Source of the DNA: an uncultured Bacteroidota bacterium
GTDB taxonomy: Bacteria > Bacteroidota > Bacteroidia > Chitinophagales > Chitinophagaceae
Assembly: GCA_903903635.1 (NCBI GenBank)
Contig: CAIUZK010000264.1
Span: 1-62,271 of the forward strand
Reading direction: 5' to 3'
DNA: 62,271 bases
Numbering within the stretch: the first letter of the stretch is position 1; each line of letters begins with the position of its first letter. Positions 1-10,200 of this stretch are shown here, piece after piece. Below the pieces are notes generated by a model. That model did no database searches. It had not been told where the DNA came from and saw only the letters and a program-made list of their open reading frames with translations. A program made the translations under genes and the position numbers.

Positions 1-257
1 ACTGAGTATGGCTATGCCTTGAACAATCATGCTTGTAAGACGAGGTAAAAATCGAATGCTGATAGTAGCGGTAGTGCTGGGTAGGTGGTTATGTCCACTT
101 TGTTGCTGAATTTCTCAGCTCTGTGAATCAGGAACAACGGGTTTTCTATATTCAATTATAGATAATGTTTGTTTTTGTAAACAACACCCAACTGATAACC
201 ATTATTTGCTGTCTTTATAATTAATTATAAATCCATAACAACTAAATTTTATATATT
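1..257. other. Left edge, no recognised gene
   Basis: No gene can be assigned here. One plus frame is open from the edge to a TAA at 46-48, giving 15 residues that match nothing I know, so it could be the tail of a gene outside the window or chance. The second half, about 140-257, is AT-rich and forms the leader of the propeller protein that starts at 258. I see no clean TAnnTTTG promoter box. Confidence 0.4.
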
Positions 258-1967
258 ATGAAAAACAAATTAATTACATTAATCCACATATGCAGTTTCA
301 TATGTTTATCCACAATTTGTAATGCGCAAACTGGATGGAAATGGACAAGGGCAGATAAGGCAGGGAGTGAAGGAACAAATTGTGCAATTGATGGTGCTGG
401 AAATGTTTATGGAGTTGGAAACCATCCCAATTATATGATCTTTGATAATGACACCATATATGGAGCAGGTTTTTTTCTGGCAAAGTATGATACATCTGGA
501 TATTACAAATGGGCATTGAGTTCAAATACATCGAGCACAACCCCTCCAAATATTGGAGGCATAGCTACAGATAGATTTGGGAATGAATATTTATTTGGAG
601 CGGCGCTACCTGGAACTTTTTCTTTTGGTTCCCATATTTTATCAATTACCGGTACTACAGGTTATGGATATTATTTTATAACTAAAGTTGATTCTAGCGG
701 AACAGTAAAGTGGATTAAAAATTTAGGCAATGCGGGTTCTATGAAAGGGTGCAGTGGTAAAATAGCAGTCAACCAAGTCGGCGATATTTTTATATCATGC
801 AGCTTTTCAAACAATATTATCTGGGGGAGCTATTCGTTTTTAAATACGGGTGTCTGTTCTACATTTTTGGACTGTACCAATGATTTTTTTGTTGCAAAAT
901 TAGATTCATCAGGGAATCCTATCTGGGCAAACCACTTTGGTGGTAATGATGATGAAATGATTTCTGGAATGTCGGTAACTGATGCCGGTAATCTCTACAT
1001 TTCAGGTACATTCAAATCAGATTCAATACGTTTTGGAAGCAATACCCTATTGAATCCATTTGGTTGGCAACATACTCATACTTTTCTCACAAAATTTGAC
1101 AATTCAGGAAACGTTCTCTGGGCGATAGGCTCCGATAATGGTACTATTACCAATTCAGGAGGAATTGCTGCTAATTCTAATGAAGATGTCTTTATTGTAG
1201 GTGACTATGTAGGTTCTGCAGTAATATTTGATGGAACCGGATTACCTCCATCACACAATTCCAGTTCCGGATATTTAGCAAAAATAACTTCAAATGGTAT
1301 TTTTTCCTGGGTAAAGGAATTTCAAGGTGGTTTGGTATCTCCATACTCAATTGCGGTTGATCCATGTGACAATGTATGGGTAACTATTGGTTTGGAACAG
1401 TATAACAATGCAGACACAATAGATGGACACATTATTATTAAACCCGCAAAAAATGTCGACCCATTGGTATTAGCCGGCTGGAGTTCAAGTGGTTCTTATA
1501 TTCTGGGAAGCGTTTTAGCATCAGGTGGTGATGACATTGCTTCAATTGTAAGTGATAATCATAGTAATTTGTATCTTGTAGGTGATTTTGAAATTGACAC
1601 TTTCAAAATCGGACCAGATACATTTTATAGCCCATATTTAGTTGAAAAGAGTTTCTTAGCAAAATTTAATACCGGAATTTATTGTAAGAGACAGGCAGAA
1701 CTCGATCAATTCAATAGCAACAATCTATATATAAACATATACCCCAACCCTGCCAACAATGAACTTTCTATTCATATTAGTGAGCAAATTTCTGATGAGG
1801 TACATTTGAACCTTTTTGATCTGGAAGGTCGTCAATTATTTTCAAGGCAGATAGTAACTGAAAATACAATAATACCTTTAACAGATGTCACAACAGGGAT
1901 ATATTTTTGCCGGTTTGAGGTTAGTGGAAAACCTACAATCACTAAAAAACTAATTATTTTAAAATAA
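258..1967 (+). CDS. T9SS type A sorting-domain protein with SBBP-like beta-propeller repeats
   Basis: A secreted protein of 569 residues. Residues 1-24 form a Sec signal peptide ending in CNAQ. The body (about 25-480) is a run of propeller-like strands with recurring patterns such as 'D..GN.Y..G', 'FLAKYD.SG' and 'W....', which resemble SBBP/beta-propeller repeats. The last 75 residues fit a type A T9SS C-terminal domain: 'IYPNPANNELSI', then a central 'LFDLEGRQL', then 'TGIYFCRF' and a basic end. Such proteins pass through the outer membrane by T9SS and are released or anchored to surface lipopolysaccharide. The ligand or enzymatic role is unknown. The start is the only ATG giving a signal peptide. 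It converges on the MocR gene, 40 bases away. Confidence 0.8.
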   Translation: MKNKLITLIHICSFICLSTICNAQTGWKWTRADKAGSEGTNCAIDGAGNVYGVGNHPNYMIFDNDTIYGAGFFLAKYDTSGYYKWALSSNTSSTTPPNIGGIATDRFGNEYLFGAALPGTFSFGSHILSITGTTGYGYYFITKVDSSGTVKWIKNLGNAGSMKGCSGKIAVNQVGDIFISCSFSNNIIWGSYSFLNTGVCSTFLDCTNDFFVAKLDSSGNPIWANHFGGNDDEMISGMSVTDAGNLYISGTFKSDSIRFGSNTLLNPFGWQHTHTFLTKFDNSGNVLWAIGSDNGTITNSGGIAANSNEDVFIVGDYVGSAVIFDGTGLPPSHNSSSGYLAKITSNGIFSWVKEFQGGLVSPYSIAVDPCDNVWVTIGLEQYNNADTIDGHIIIKPAKNVDPLVLAGWSSSGSYILGSVLASGGDDIASIVSDNHSNLYLVGDFEIDTFKIGPDTFYSPYLVEKSFLAKFNTGIYCKRQAELDQFNSNNLYINIYPNPANNELSIHISEQISDEVHLNLFDLEGRQLFSRQIVTENTIIPLTDVTTGIYFCRFEVSGKPTITKKLIILK

Positions 1968-1984
1968 ACTGAGAATAGCTCAGT
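1968..1984. terminator. Weak hairpin between convergent genes
   Basis: A 6-bp perfect stem, ACTGAG/CTCAGT with loop AATAG, lies directly after the stop of the propeller gene and before the 3' end of the MocR gene. No clear U tract follows, so termination is only suggested by position. Confidence 0.3.
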
Positions 1985-2007
1985 CCATTGTTAAACATTA
2001 AATCAAG

Positions 2008-3447
2008 CTACATCATCCCCTTCACCAGATTCCCCAACCGCTTAAGCGCCTTATCAATTTCGGGTGTCCAGGCCATGCCGTAGCTGAGGCGCATGCAATT
2101 CTGGTAGCGGTCCTGGAGGGTGAACATGGTGCCGGGGGCAATGCTTATTTTATGCAGCATGGCTTCCTGGTATAGTTGGTAGGTGTCTATTTTCTTATCC
2201 AGTTCCAGCCACAGTATAAATCCACCCTTGGGGTTGGATAGCTTAACACCTTCGGGAAAATACTCGCCTATGGCACGGGTAAACTGAAGGCTGTTGGCAT
2301 GCAGGGTTTGCCTTAATTTCCGGAGGTGGTACTCATATCTGCCGGTGGCCAGGAAGCTGGCAATGGCCTGCTGCTGCGAGGTGGCGCTGGTGATGCTGTG
2401 GTACATTTTCAGTCGCTTTACCTTATCGAAATACCGGCCAGGGGCCACCCACCCCACCCGATATCCGGGGGCCAATGTTTTTGAAATAGAGCTGCACCAC
2501 AACACATTGCCTTCCTCATCGAATGACTTACACGACTTAGGTCGGCTCTTACCAAAATACACATCTCCGTAGAGGTCGTCTTCTATAAGCGGCACACCAT
2601 TTACAGAAAGCAGTTTTACAAGAGCCTCTTTTTGCTCATCGGGCATGCAGTATCCGGTGGGATTGCTGAAGTTGGTCACAAAAAAGCAGGCTTTGATATT
2701 GTGTTGCGTAAGGGCCTTTTTTACATCGTCGGGGTCTACACCTGTATCGGGGTCGGTAGGCAGTTCCAAAACTTTCAGGCCAATGCTCTGGGCAAAACGC
2801 AGCATACCGAAGTAAACAGGGCTTTCGACTGCTATGGTATCACCCGGCTTTGTAAGCGCCATGAGGCAATAGGATATGGCATTCATACAACCCGAAGTGG
2901 TGATCAGGTCCTTGGCATGGAGGTGCCCGCCCCAGTTCATAGACCATCGGGCTACCTGCCTTCTTAGCAGGTCATTGCCTTGTATCTGCTCATAAGATGT
3001 GCCATTGGCGGGAAGGTCCCTCAGGGCCTGCATCATGGCTTTGTTCAGTTTGGCCAGTGGCAATATTTCGGGTGCCGGCACACTCAATGAAAACCGGGTT
3101 ACACCGCTAAGGGTAAAATCATCGTATACCTGCTCTATTATCGCTTCAACGTTTTTGGTCCTGACTGTCTGCAGCGGATTGCTCTTTTCTATCTTCTTCG
3201 GAAACCGGGAAGGATTAAACCGAACATAATATCCCGATTGGGGGCGCGACTCAATTAAACCCTTTGCCTCCAGGTGATAATATGCCTGCAATATGGTGCT
3301 TACACTTATTCCCTGCTCCTTGCTGAGCAGCCTCACCGATGGCAATTTATCTCCTATCTTAAGCACCTCGTCCATGATCTGCTGCTCAATGGTTTCTGCC
3401 GTTTGCAGATACAAATGATCACTCTTTCGCTTGTTCTGGATTTTCAT
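2008..3447 (-). CDS. MocR-type GntR/aminotransferase regulator (PLP-dependent)
   Basis: A 479-residue protein with the two-part MocR layout. Residues about 10-78 are a GntR winged helix ('GDKLPSVRLLSKEQGISVST'). Residues about 115-475 are a class I aminotransferase fold. Visible cofactor residues are N262 in SNPTG, D290/D291 and Y293 in IEDDLYGD, the Schiff-base lysine K323 in SSISKTLAPG, and R330. MocR proteins usually sense an amino acid or PLP and control a neighbouring gene rather than acting as enzymes, although some keep transaminase activity. It is divergent from the EamA exporter with about 137 bases between start codons, making that exporter and ilvE likely targets. PdxR is a possible alternative, but no pdxST genes are nearby. 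Confidence 0.85.
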   Translation of the reverse strand: MKIQNKRKSDHLYLQTAETIEQQIMDEVLKIGDKLPSVRLLSKEQGISVSTILQAYYHLEAKGLIESRPQSGYYVRFNPSRFPKKIEKSNPLQTVRTKNVEAIIEQVYDDFTLSGVTRFSLSVPAPEILPLAKLNKAMMQALRDLPANGTSYEQIQGNDLLRRQVARWSMNWGGHLHAKDLITTSGCMNAISYCLMALTKPGDTIAVESPVYFGMLRFAQSIGLKVLELPTDPDTGVDPDDVKKALTQHNIKACFFVTNFSNPTGYCMPDEQKEALVKLLSVNGVPLIEDDLYGDVYFGKSRPKSCKSFDEEGNVLWCSSISKTLAPGYRVGWVAPGRYFDKVKRLKMYHSITSATSQQQAIASFLATGRYEYHLRKLRQTLHANSLQFTRAIGEYFPEGVKLSNPKGGFILWLELDKKIDTYQLYQEAMLHKISIAPGTMFTLQDRYQNCMRLSYGMAWTPEIDKALKRLGNLVKGMM

Positions 3448-3584
3448 AAATCAAACTGTTATGGTCAAAATTACAGAAATTGTATCTGTTTTGTTTTAAA
3501 AATTTTACTCACTTTTGTCCCGTAATTCCAAAAAGACAAACCGATTTTATTAACTACAACTCTTACGCATCACTGAATCAACTA

Positions 3585-4547
3585 ATGACCAAGCAGACTA
3601 AAGCCTATTTTGCGCTGATTTTTATTTGCATTGTTTGGGGTACTACATACATGGCTATCCGCTTTGGTGTACTGCATTATCCGGCATTCTTATTTGCCGG
3701 TGTCAGGCAAACCATCGCGGGTATCCTACTTATGTCGGCGGCAATAATCTTTAATAGAAAAACCGATTTTTCAAGGGTCAATATTTTACGTCAGATGTTG
3801 GTTGGGTTCCTTATGCTTTCTGTTGGCAATGGCTGTGTTACCTGGGGCGAAAAATACATTCCCAGTGGCATCTCAGCCCTTATTTGCAGCATGATGCCCT
3901 TGTTTGCCGTATTATTTAACCTGCTCTTTTCGGCTAAAGATCGTTTCAATCTCAGTATTGGTGCAGGTATGTTATTGGGAGTTTGCGGTGTAGGTTTGAT
4001 TTTCCGGCATAACCTGGCAGAAGTAACCAAACCCGCCTACCTGGGTGGTATTTTCGCTACCATGCTGGCGACGGCTACCTGGGCGCTTGGCAGCATCATC
4101 AATAAGAAAACAATAAACCCGGTCAATGCGTTCCTCAACTCCGGCATGCAATTATTCTTCGGCGGTTTGTTTATGTTGCTGGTAAGTCCCGCTTTCGATA
4201 ATTATGATAACCTTCAACTTTGGAATACGGAAGGATTAATGGCGCTTGCCTACCTTATTATTTTTGGTTCTGTTTTGGCATATGCTGCCTATATGTATAC
4301 CCTAAGTGTTCTGCCAGTCGGACTGGCTACTATCTATGCCTATATCAATCCCATGATAGCAGTGCTGGCTGGTTATTTCTTTTTAAAAGAAGAACTGAAT
4401 ATTTACACTGCATTGGCGTTTATTACTATTGTTATCAGCGTTTTCCTTGTCAACAGGGGTTACCGCAAGCAACATAAAGAAGATTTAAAAATTGCTTCAT
4501 CTCAATTGGCCGCGGCATTTCCCGAAAGTGCACCGTCTGAATCATAA
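3585..4547 (+). CDS. EamA/DMT-family transporter
   Basis: An integral membrane protein of about 320 residues with ten predicted helices in two EamA halves, beginning 'YFALIFICIVWGTTYMAIRFGV'. The inner part contains a typical proline- and glycine-rich repeat 'YTLSVLPVGLATIYAYINPM'. Members of this family export amino acids or metabolites across the inner membrane. The frame is open upstream to a TTG at 3480, but those 35 residues lack membrane or family character, so the ATG at 3585 is preferred. It lies divergent from the MocR regulator and 21 bases before ilvE, which suggests a role in efflux linked to amino acid levels. The substrate cannot be read from sequence. Confidence 0.85.
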   Translation: MTKQTKAYFALIFICIVWGTTYMAIRFGVLHYPAFLFAGVRQTIAGILLMSAAIIFNRKTDFSRVNILRQMLVGFLMLSVGNGCVTWGEKYIPSGISALICSMMPLFAVLFNLLFSAKDRFNLSIGAGMLLGVCGVGLIFRHNLAEVTKPAYLGGIFATMLATATWALGSIINKKTINPVNAFLNSGMQLFFGGLFMLLVSPAFDNYDNLQLWNTEGLMALAYLIIFGSVLAYAAYMYTLSVLPVGLATIYAYINPMIAVLAGYFFLKEELNIYTALAFITIVISVFLVNRGYRKQHKEDLKIASSQLAAAFPESAPSES

Positions 4548-4568
4548 ACATAAAAAAACAAAAATCGT

Positions 4569-5636
4569 ATGGAACACACCATCTCAATTACAACCCAGGC
4601 CGAAAGAAAAGTTACAGATACCAAATCTGTTCCCTTTGGCAAAGTGCCTACGGAGCACATGTTTATTGCCGAGTATAGTGACGGCAAATGGCAAAACGCC
4701 AAAGTGGTGCCATTTCACGACCTTACCCTAAGCCCGTTAACCCTATGCCTGCATTACGGGCAAACTGTTTTTGAGGGTATGAAGGCATTTGTAACCAGGG
4801 ATGGCGATATAAATATTTTCCGGATGGATAAGCACTTCGACCGGTTCAATAAGTCCCTGCACCGCATGTGTATGCCTGCTGTTCCCCAGAAACTATTTAT
4901 GAATGCCATTAAAGAATTGGTAACTGTTGATTCAGACTGGGTGCCAAAAGATGAAGACGGAAGCCTGTATATCCGTCCGTTTATGATTGCCACCGAGGAT
5001 AGGATCGGGGTAAAAATATCTGATGAATACCTGTTTATGGTGGTTTGCTCTCCTGCATTCCAGTATTATACCAAGCCATTGAAGGTAAAAGTGGAAACTA
5101 CCTATGTTCGTTCGGCCGATGGTGGAACCGGTACTGCCAAATGTGGTGGTAATTATGGTGGCGCATTCTACCCTACCAACCTGGCCAAGGCAGAAGGATT
5201 TGACCAGGTATTATGGACAGACAGCACGCACCATGAGTTTATAGAAGAATCCGGAACCATGAACGCCATGTTCTTTATCGACAATGTGCTCATTACTCCC
5301 GAGCTGTCCGGCACTATACTTGATGGGGTTACCAGGGATTCTCTGTTGACCATAGCCCGCGAAAAAGGAATGAATGTAGAGGTAAGACAGATCAGTTATC
5401 ACGAACTAATAAGGGCATTTGAAGATGGAAAGCGTGTTGAGGCATTTGGCGCAGGTACTGCCGCTGTGGTTGCCCCAATCGAGATAATTGCTATCGGACA
5501 TAAAGAATACCATTGCTACACAGGGCCGGATGCTACCATGTTCCGCCTGCAGAAGGAACTGTTTGATATTCGCAAGGGTACTGTTCCTGATACGCACCAC
5601 TGGAATAATATTATTGCTAATAATACCGGCAAATGA
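4569..5636 (+). CDS. ilvE: Branched-chain amino acid aminotransferase
   Basis: A 355-residue fold-type IV PLP enzyme that interconverts leucine, isoleucine and valine with their 2-oxo acids, using glutamate/2-oxoglutarate. The Schiff-base lysine is K191 in the motif TAKCGGNYGG. Further family marks are 'YGQTVFEGMKAF' near residue 63, 'LYIRPFMIATE' near 133 and 'EESGTMNAMFF' near 230. The length and the GGTGTAKCGGNY motif fit the longer, eukaryote-like BCAT subgroup rather than short E. coli IlvE. The stop overlaps the next start as ATGA, so the acetyltransferase is probably translationally coupled. The upstream neighbours (exporter, MocR) suggest amino acid-responsive control. Confidence 0.92.
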   Translation: MEHTISITTQAERKVTDTKSVPFGKVPTEHMFIAEYSDGKWQNAKVVPFHDLTLSPLTLCLHYGQTVFEGMKAFVTRDGDINIFRMDKHFDRFNKSLHRMCMPAVPQKLFMNAIKELVTVDSDWVPKDEDGSLYIRPFMIATEDRIGVKISDEYLFMVVCSPAFQYYTKPLKVKVETTYVRSADGGTGTAKCGGNYGGAFYPTNLAKAEGFDQVLWTDSTHHEFIEESGTMNAMFFIDNVLITPELSGTILDGVTRDSLLTIAREKGMNVEVRQISYHELIRAFEDGKRVEAFGAGTAAVVAPIEIIAIGHKEYHCYTGPDATMFRLQKELFDIRKGTVPDTHHWNNIIANNTGK

Positions 5637-6085
5637 ATCAGGTAACACTGGATTTCAACGGGTATACCATAACAACAGACAAGCGCCTTATGAAGGTCAG
5701 CGATATCCATCGCTGGCTTTCAGAGGAGTCGTACTGGTGCAAGGGTATTCCTTATAGTGTTTTCAAAACCTCATTCGACAACTCATTTTGCATCGGTGCG
5801 ATTATTGATGATAAGCAAATAGGCTTCGCTAAACTGATCACCGATTATGCCACTTTCGGCTACCTGGCCGATGTGTTTGTAGAAACCGAACACAGGGGTA
5901 AAGGAATCAGCAAGAAAATGATGGAAGTACTTTTGGGACTGGATTGGGTAAAATCCCTCAGAGCTATCAGGTTGGCAACATCCGATGCCCACGGGCTATA
6001 CAGGCAATTCGGATTTACTGATTGCCGCAACCCTGAGAAAATTATGGAAATTACCAGAACCGATATTTACAAATCAGATTTATGA
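5633..6085 (+). CDS. GNAT-family N-acetyltransferase
   Basis: A 150-residue protein with the GNAT core. A beta-strand 'IGFAKLITDYATFGYLADVFV' leads into the acetyl-CoA loop 'ETEHRGKGISKKMMEVLL', matching the R/Q-x-x-G-x-G/A signature, followed by 'RLATSDAHGLYRQFGF', a normal C-terminal GNAT motif. It transfers an acetyl group from acetyl-CoA to an unknown amine. It overlaps ilvE by four bases (ATGA) and the next gene in the same way, so the three are one translational unit. Small-molecule detoxification or amino acid acylation is plausible, but the substrate is unknown. Confidence 0.85.
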   Translation: MNQVTLDFNGYTITTDKRLMKVSDIHRWLSEESYWCKGIPYSVFKTSFDNSFCIGAIIDDKQIGFAKLITDYATFGYLADVFVETEHRGKGISKKMMEVLLGLDWVKSLRAIRLATSDAHGLYRQFGFTDCRNPEKIMEITRTDIYKSDL

Positions 6086-6594
6086 CCAACTACATAGAAA
6101 ATATCACCAACGTATTCCAAAACTACAAGCAATTGGGCGAAAAAGCTCTGGCTCAAATACCCGACTCTGAACTGGATTGGCAGGCAAATGAGGACTGCAA
6201 TAGTGTAGTGGCCATTATCAAGCACCTATGGGGCAATATGCTAAGCCGGTGGACCGATTTCCTCACCGCTGATGGCGAAAAACCATGGAGACAAAGAGAT
6301 GCCGAATTTGAAAACGAAACCATTTCCCGCGCACATCTTATGGCAAAATGGGAAGAAGGTTGGGCCGGTATGTTCTCTGCTTTTAGTAAAATTAACGATG
6401 CCGACCTGGATAAGATCGTACGCATACGCAATGAAAAACTTACCGTCATGGCTGCAATAAACAGGCAATTGGCCCATTACTCCTACCATGTAGGACAAAT
6501 CGTATACATCGCCAAAATCAGAAAAGGCAAAGAATGGGACAGTTTATCAATTCCCAGAAATAAGGAATTCAACGATAAAAATTTTTCAAAATAA
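6082..6594 (+). CDS. DUF1572/DinB-superfamily protein
   Basis: A 170-residue four-helix-bundle protein. The DinB-type metal triad appears as H48 (IIKHLWGN), H132 and H136 (QLAHYSYHVGQI), with the second pair spaced HxxxH. The N terminus 'YKQLGEKALAQIPDSELDWQ' and the 'W..FL..DGEKPWR' stretch fit DUF1572. Relatives are metal-dependent thiol transferases or hydrolases of unknown substrate. The gene starts by a four-base ATGA overlap with the acetyltransferase and ends the ilvE unit. Confidence 0.78.
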   Translation: MTNYIENITNVFQNYKQLGEKALAQIPDSELDWQANEDCNSVVAIIKHLWGNMLSRWTDFLTADGEKPWRQRDAEFENETISRAHLMAKWEEGWAGMFSAFSKINDADLDKIVRIRNEKLTVMAAINRQLAHYSYHVGQIVYIAKIRKGKEWDSLSIPRNKEFNDKNFSK

Positions 6595-6642
6595 CGGAAT
6601 CTGCTTAACCTTAAAATTTATTGGGCCAATTAAATGATCTGA

Positions 6643-6855
6643 TTATTCAAGGATCTTACATTTTGTGGTATCACCCTTCTTAGTCTTAAATAGCATAAAT
6701 GCATTCATTTGGGCCTCAGTCATATCACATGGGTTATAACCATTCCATGCATCTGTTGTATCAGTTGATTTACATACAAAGCAATACGTCGCAGGGTCCT
6801 TTTTTTTACACGAGAAAGCCAAAACCACAAGAATTATAACTATCGGTTTTTTCAT
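6643..6855 (-). CDS. Small cysteine-rich lipoprotein
   Basis: A 70-residue protein. A short signal sequence runs to C16 in a relaxed lipobox, VLAFSC, followed by lysines and aspartate, so it should be lipidated. Four further cysteines occur in CFVC, NPCD and TKCK, which could form two disulfides outside the inner membrane. I do not recognise the family. It lies convergent to the ilvE unit, 48 bases away, and is probably transcribed alone. Confidence 0.6.
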   Translation of the reverse strand: MKKPIVIILVVLAFSCKKKDPATYCFVCKSTDTTDAWNGYNPCDMTEAQMNAFMLFKTKKGDTTKCKILE

Positions 6856-7242
6856 GATTGCAGATTTTCACCAAAGGTATATAAGTTATTTTACCAGAGA
6901 ACATACAATTATGAACAGGATAAAACATATTAGAATATTACTAATTTCATTAAACACCTTTATGAGATAAAGCAGGTCAGAATAAACGACCAATGGCAAC
7001 TGAGCTCCGGATAAAGGCAACAAAAACGCTATTTAATAAATTAAATATATCGATTACGTAAATTAGCTTCGGAGTTAGGGATTAATATTCATGATCACCA
7101 TGGGCCCACCAAATGGAGTGAACGCAACACATCTGCCTGTATAACTACGCCTTGTAAAAACCATAATATCTAACCCAGCTTGTATTTTTCGGAAATTCAA
7201 GCAACATAAATAAGGCAAAAGTGCAAATCTTTCAGACGAAAA
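6856..7242. other. 387-base non-coding interval
   Basis: This gap lies between the start of the small lipoprotein gene (minus strand) and the 3' end of the giant minus-strand gene. It is AT-rich and holds no open frame with gene-like composition on either strand. It must contain the lipoprotein promoter, but I see no exact TAnnTTTG box and no strong hairpin. Confidence 0.5.
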
Positions 7243-10200
7243 TTACCTGCTAATTATAAACCTGCTGTTTAAGCTGGAAAATTTTCCTGATGCCGATAGA
7301 ATATAAACACCAGGTGGTACATCCAGATCAATGTCCAACTTTATTTCTGCATCCTTTTTGGCAGACACCGGTAATTCTTTTACTTTTTCGCCGGCAATAT
7401 TCAAGATACTAATAGTGATCACTTCTTCATAATCCCACTGAACCGACAATACAAATCTTCCTTTATTAGGATTAGGAAGTATACCAATATTTTCAGTGGA
7501 TGTGCCTGCAACTCTATTGCCATCAATTCCAAGTAAAGAAGAATGACTGCCTGCCTTCATTGGCATAACAGTGATGTTTTTAGTAATCCTGCAACTGCCC
7601 CCGGTTGTATAACTAATAGTTGCAGCACCAACAGAGACACCACTCAGGTAACCACTGGTTAAGCCAACAGTTGCAATTGAAGTATTGCTGCTACTCCAAT
7701 ATCCACCAGGAACTACATTGGCAAGTGTAACAGGGGAACCAATGAAAACACTTGCCGGACCTGTAATTACCGAAGGTGATGTAACAACATTTACCGGAGT
7801 ATCTACTTTACAACCAGTTGCCGGCAAGGTATAGGTAATGTAGGCCGTGCCACCGGAAATCCCTGTAACTATACCGGTAGTGCTACCTATGGTTGCAACA
7901 GAGCTCATACCAGAACTCCAGACACCACCTGGAGTAACATCAGTTAGGGTAATAGTTCTTCCAGAACAAATTTGCCCTGCTCCGTAAATTGTATTTGGTA
8001 AAGGATTAACTGTAAATGCGGTGGTAGTAAAACAACCAGATGGTATAGTATAAGTTACCGAAGCCGCCCCCGGTGCATTACCCGCAATTCTTCCCAGCCC
8101 ACTTCCCAGATTGGTAACAGTAGCATATGAAGTTGTATAAACACCGGTAGTATTTGAATCGGCTACAGTCATCGTATCTCCCCATGCACATAAATTATGG
8201 ATAAGCGAAATCGGCGGCACTGAAATTACGGATATAGGGAATGTCCGGAAACAACCCGTTGGTAAGGTATAACTAAGTGTTACTACCCCACCGGTTACCC
8301 CCGGCACACTGGTTACAATACCGGTAGTGTTAATAGTTGCAATCGAAGGAGTGCCGCTGCTCCAAACGCCACCGGGAGTAATATCACTTAGTGTTAAAGT
8401 CCCTCCGGTACAAACGTGCGTAGTTGTGCCGGTTATTGTTGCAGGTAAGGGGTTTACCGTTACAAACCTGGTAACATTGCAACCCGGCCCTAAAGAATAA
8501 GTAATCAAGGATGTTCCCGGCGCTACGCCGGTAACCATTCCTGACAAAGATCCCACAGTTGCAATAGCAGGTGATGCAGAGGTCCATAATCCTCCACCTA
8601 TGTCAGTCAATGTGCTGGTGGTTCCGGGACACACCTGGGCAGTTCCGCCAATAGGTAAAGGCAGTGGGTTTACTGTTAAAGGCTTGACTACACTACAACC
8701 AATTGCCGACAAATAGGTAATGACAACATTGCCCGCCGAAACTCCGGATACAATACCTGTTCCGCTGCCCACAGTAGCTATACCAGTATTACTGCTGACC
8801 CAAACACCTCCTGCAACAGGATCTGTCATAGTCACCGAGGAACCAATACACATATTGGAGACACCTGCAATGGGGCCGGGAATGGGATTAACTGTAAAGC
8901 CGGTGGTAACCAAACATCCGGCCCCGGATGAATAGGTTATTACCAGAGATCCGGCTACAACGCCTGTAACAACACCAGAGGAGGAACCAACAGTTGCCAG
9001 GCCAAGGTTACTGCTGCTCCATGTTCCACCAGATAAACTATTACTTAATGTTACTGATGACAATGCACATACATAACCAGTTCCCGTTATTGCTCCGGGC
9101 AATGGATTTACTGTAACCGTTTTGCTGGAAATGCAACCAGTACCGGTGATGGCATATATTATTGTTGCAGTACCTGCGGCTATCCCGGAAACAACACCAG
9201 TCGAGCTAACTACCGATGCTACTCCACCTCCTGATGTACTCCAAAGTCCGCCCGGAGTAACATCGGACATAGCAATGCCTGATCCCGCACAAACTGAAGA
9301 CGGACCTGTTACCGCTGCAGGCAATGAATTTATTGTTATAGTAGTTGTAATGGTACAGCCCGACCCTAGCGAATAGGTAACAGTTGGCATACCCGGTAAT
9401 ATTCCGGTAACCATACCTGATGAAGGACCAATAGTTGCATAACCTCCTCCCGATATACTCCAGGTGCCACCAGGTGCGCCATCAATCAAAACAACCGAGG
9501 AACCTGCACATACATGCAAAGTCCCTGATACCGGCATCGGCGCTGTATTAACAGTAACTGTAACACTTGAAATACAGCCTGTTGGCAAAATGCAGGATAT
9601 TACCGCTGTACCGGGAGCAATTCCTGTAACAATACCCGATGATAAACCAACGGTTGCTATTGCCGGTGCACTGCTGCTCCAGCTACCACCAGATATAGAA
9701 TTGCTCAGCGTTGTAGTGCTTCCGGTACATAAACCAAGACTGCCTGAAATTATCCCAACCGGATTTACTGTTATTGTTCGGGTAGCCAAACAACTTCCGA
9801 TGGAATAGGATAAAATACCCGTACCAGAACTTATACCGGTTAACGTACCAGATGCGGAGCCTACAGAAAAAGCGCTGGCTGCAGTGCTCCAGGTACCTCC
9901 GCCAACACCATCGGTTTCGGCAATCATTGAGCCTGCACACACAGATGAGGGCCCGCCAATAGCCGTAGGTGTCACATTAACGGTTATTACCCGTTTAGTA
10001 GAACAACCTGTAGTTGTTACTGTATAATATATGGTATCCACACCAGGCGCCGAGGCGGTAAGTATGCCAGTACCCGAAATAGTTGCAACTGAAGGTGTTC
10101 CAGATGACCATATCCCGCCACCTGTACCATCGCTTAACAGAGTTGTAGTTCCGGAGCAAATACTTCCTGTACCGGAAATAGCCATAGGAACCGGATTTAC

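Noticed and set aside
1-48. Open edge frame ending at TAA that might be the tail of a gene.
   Set aside because: Only 15 residues are visible and they match no family I know.
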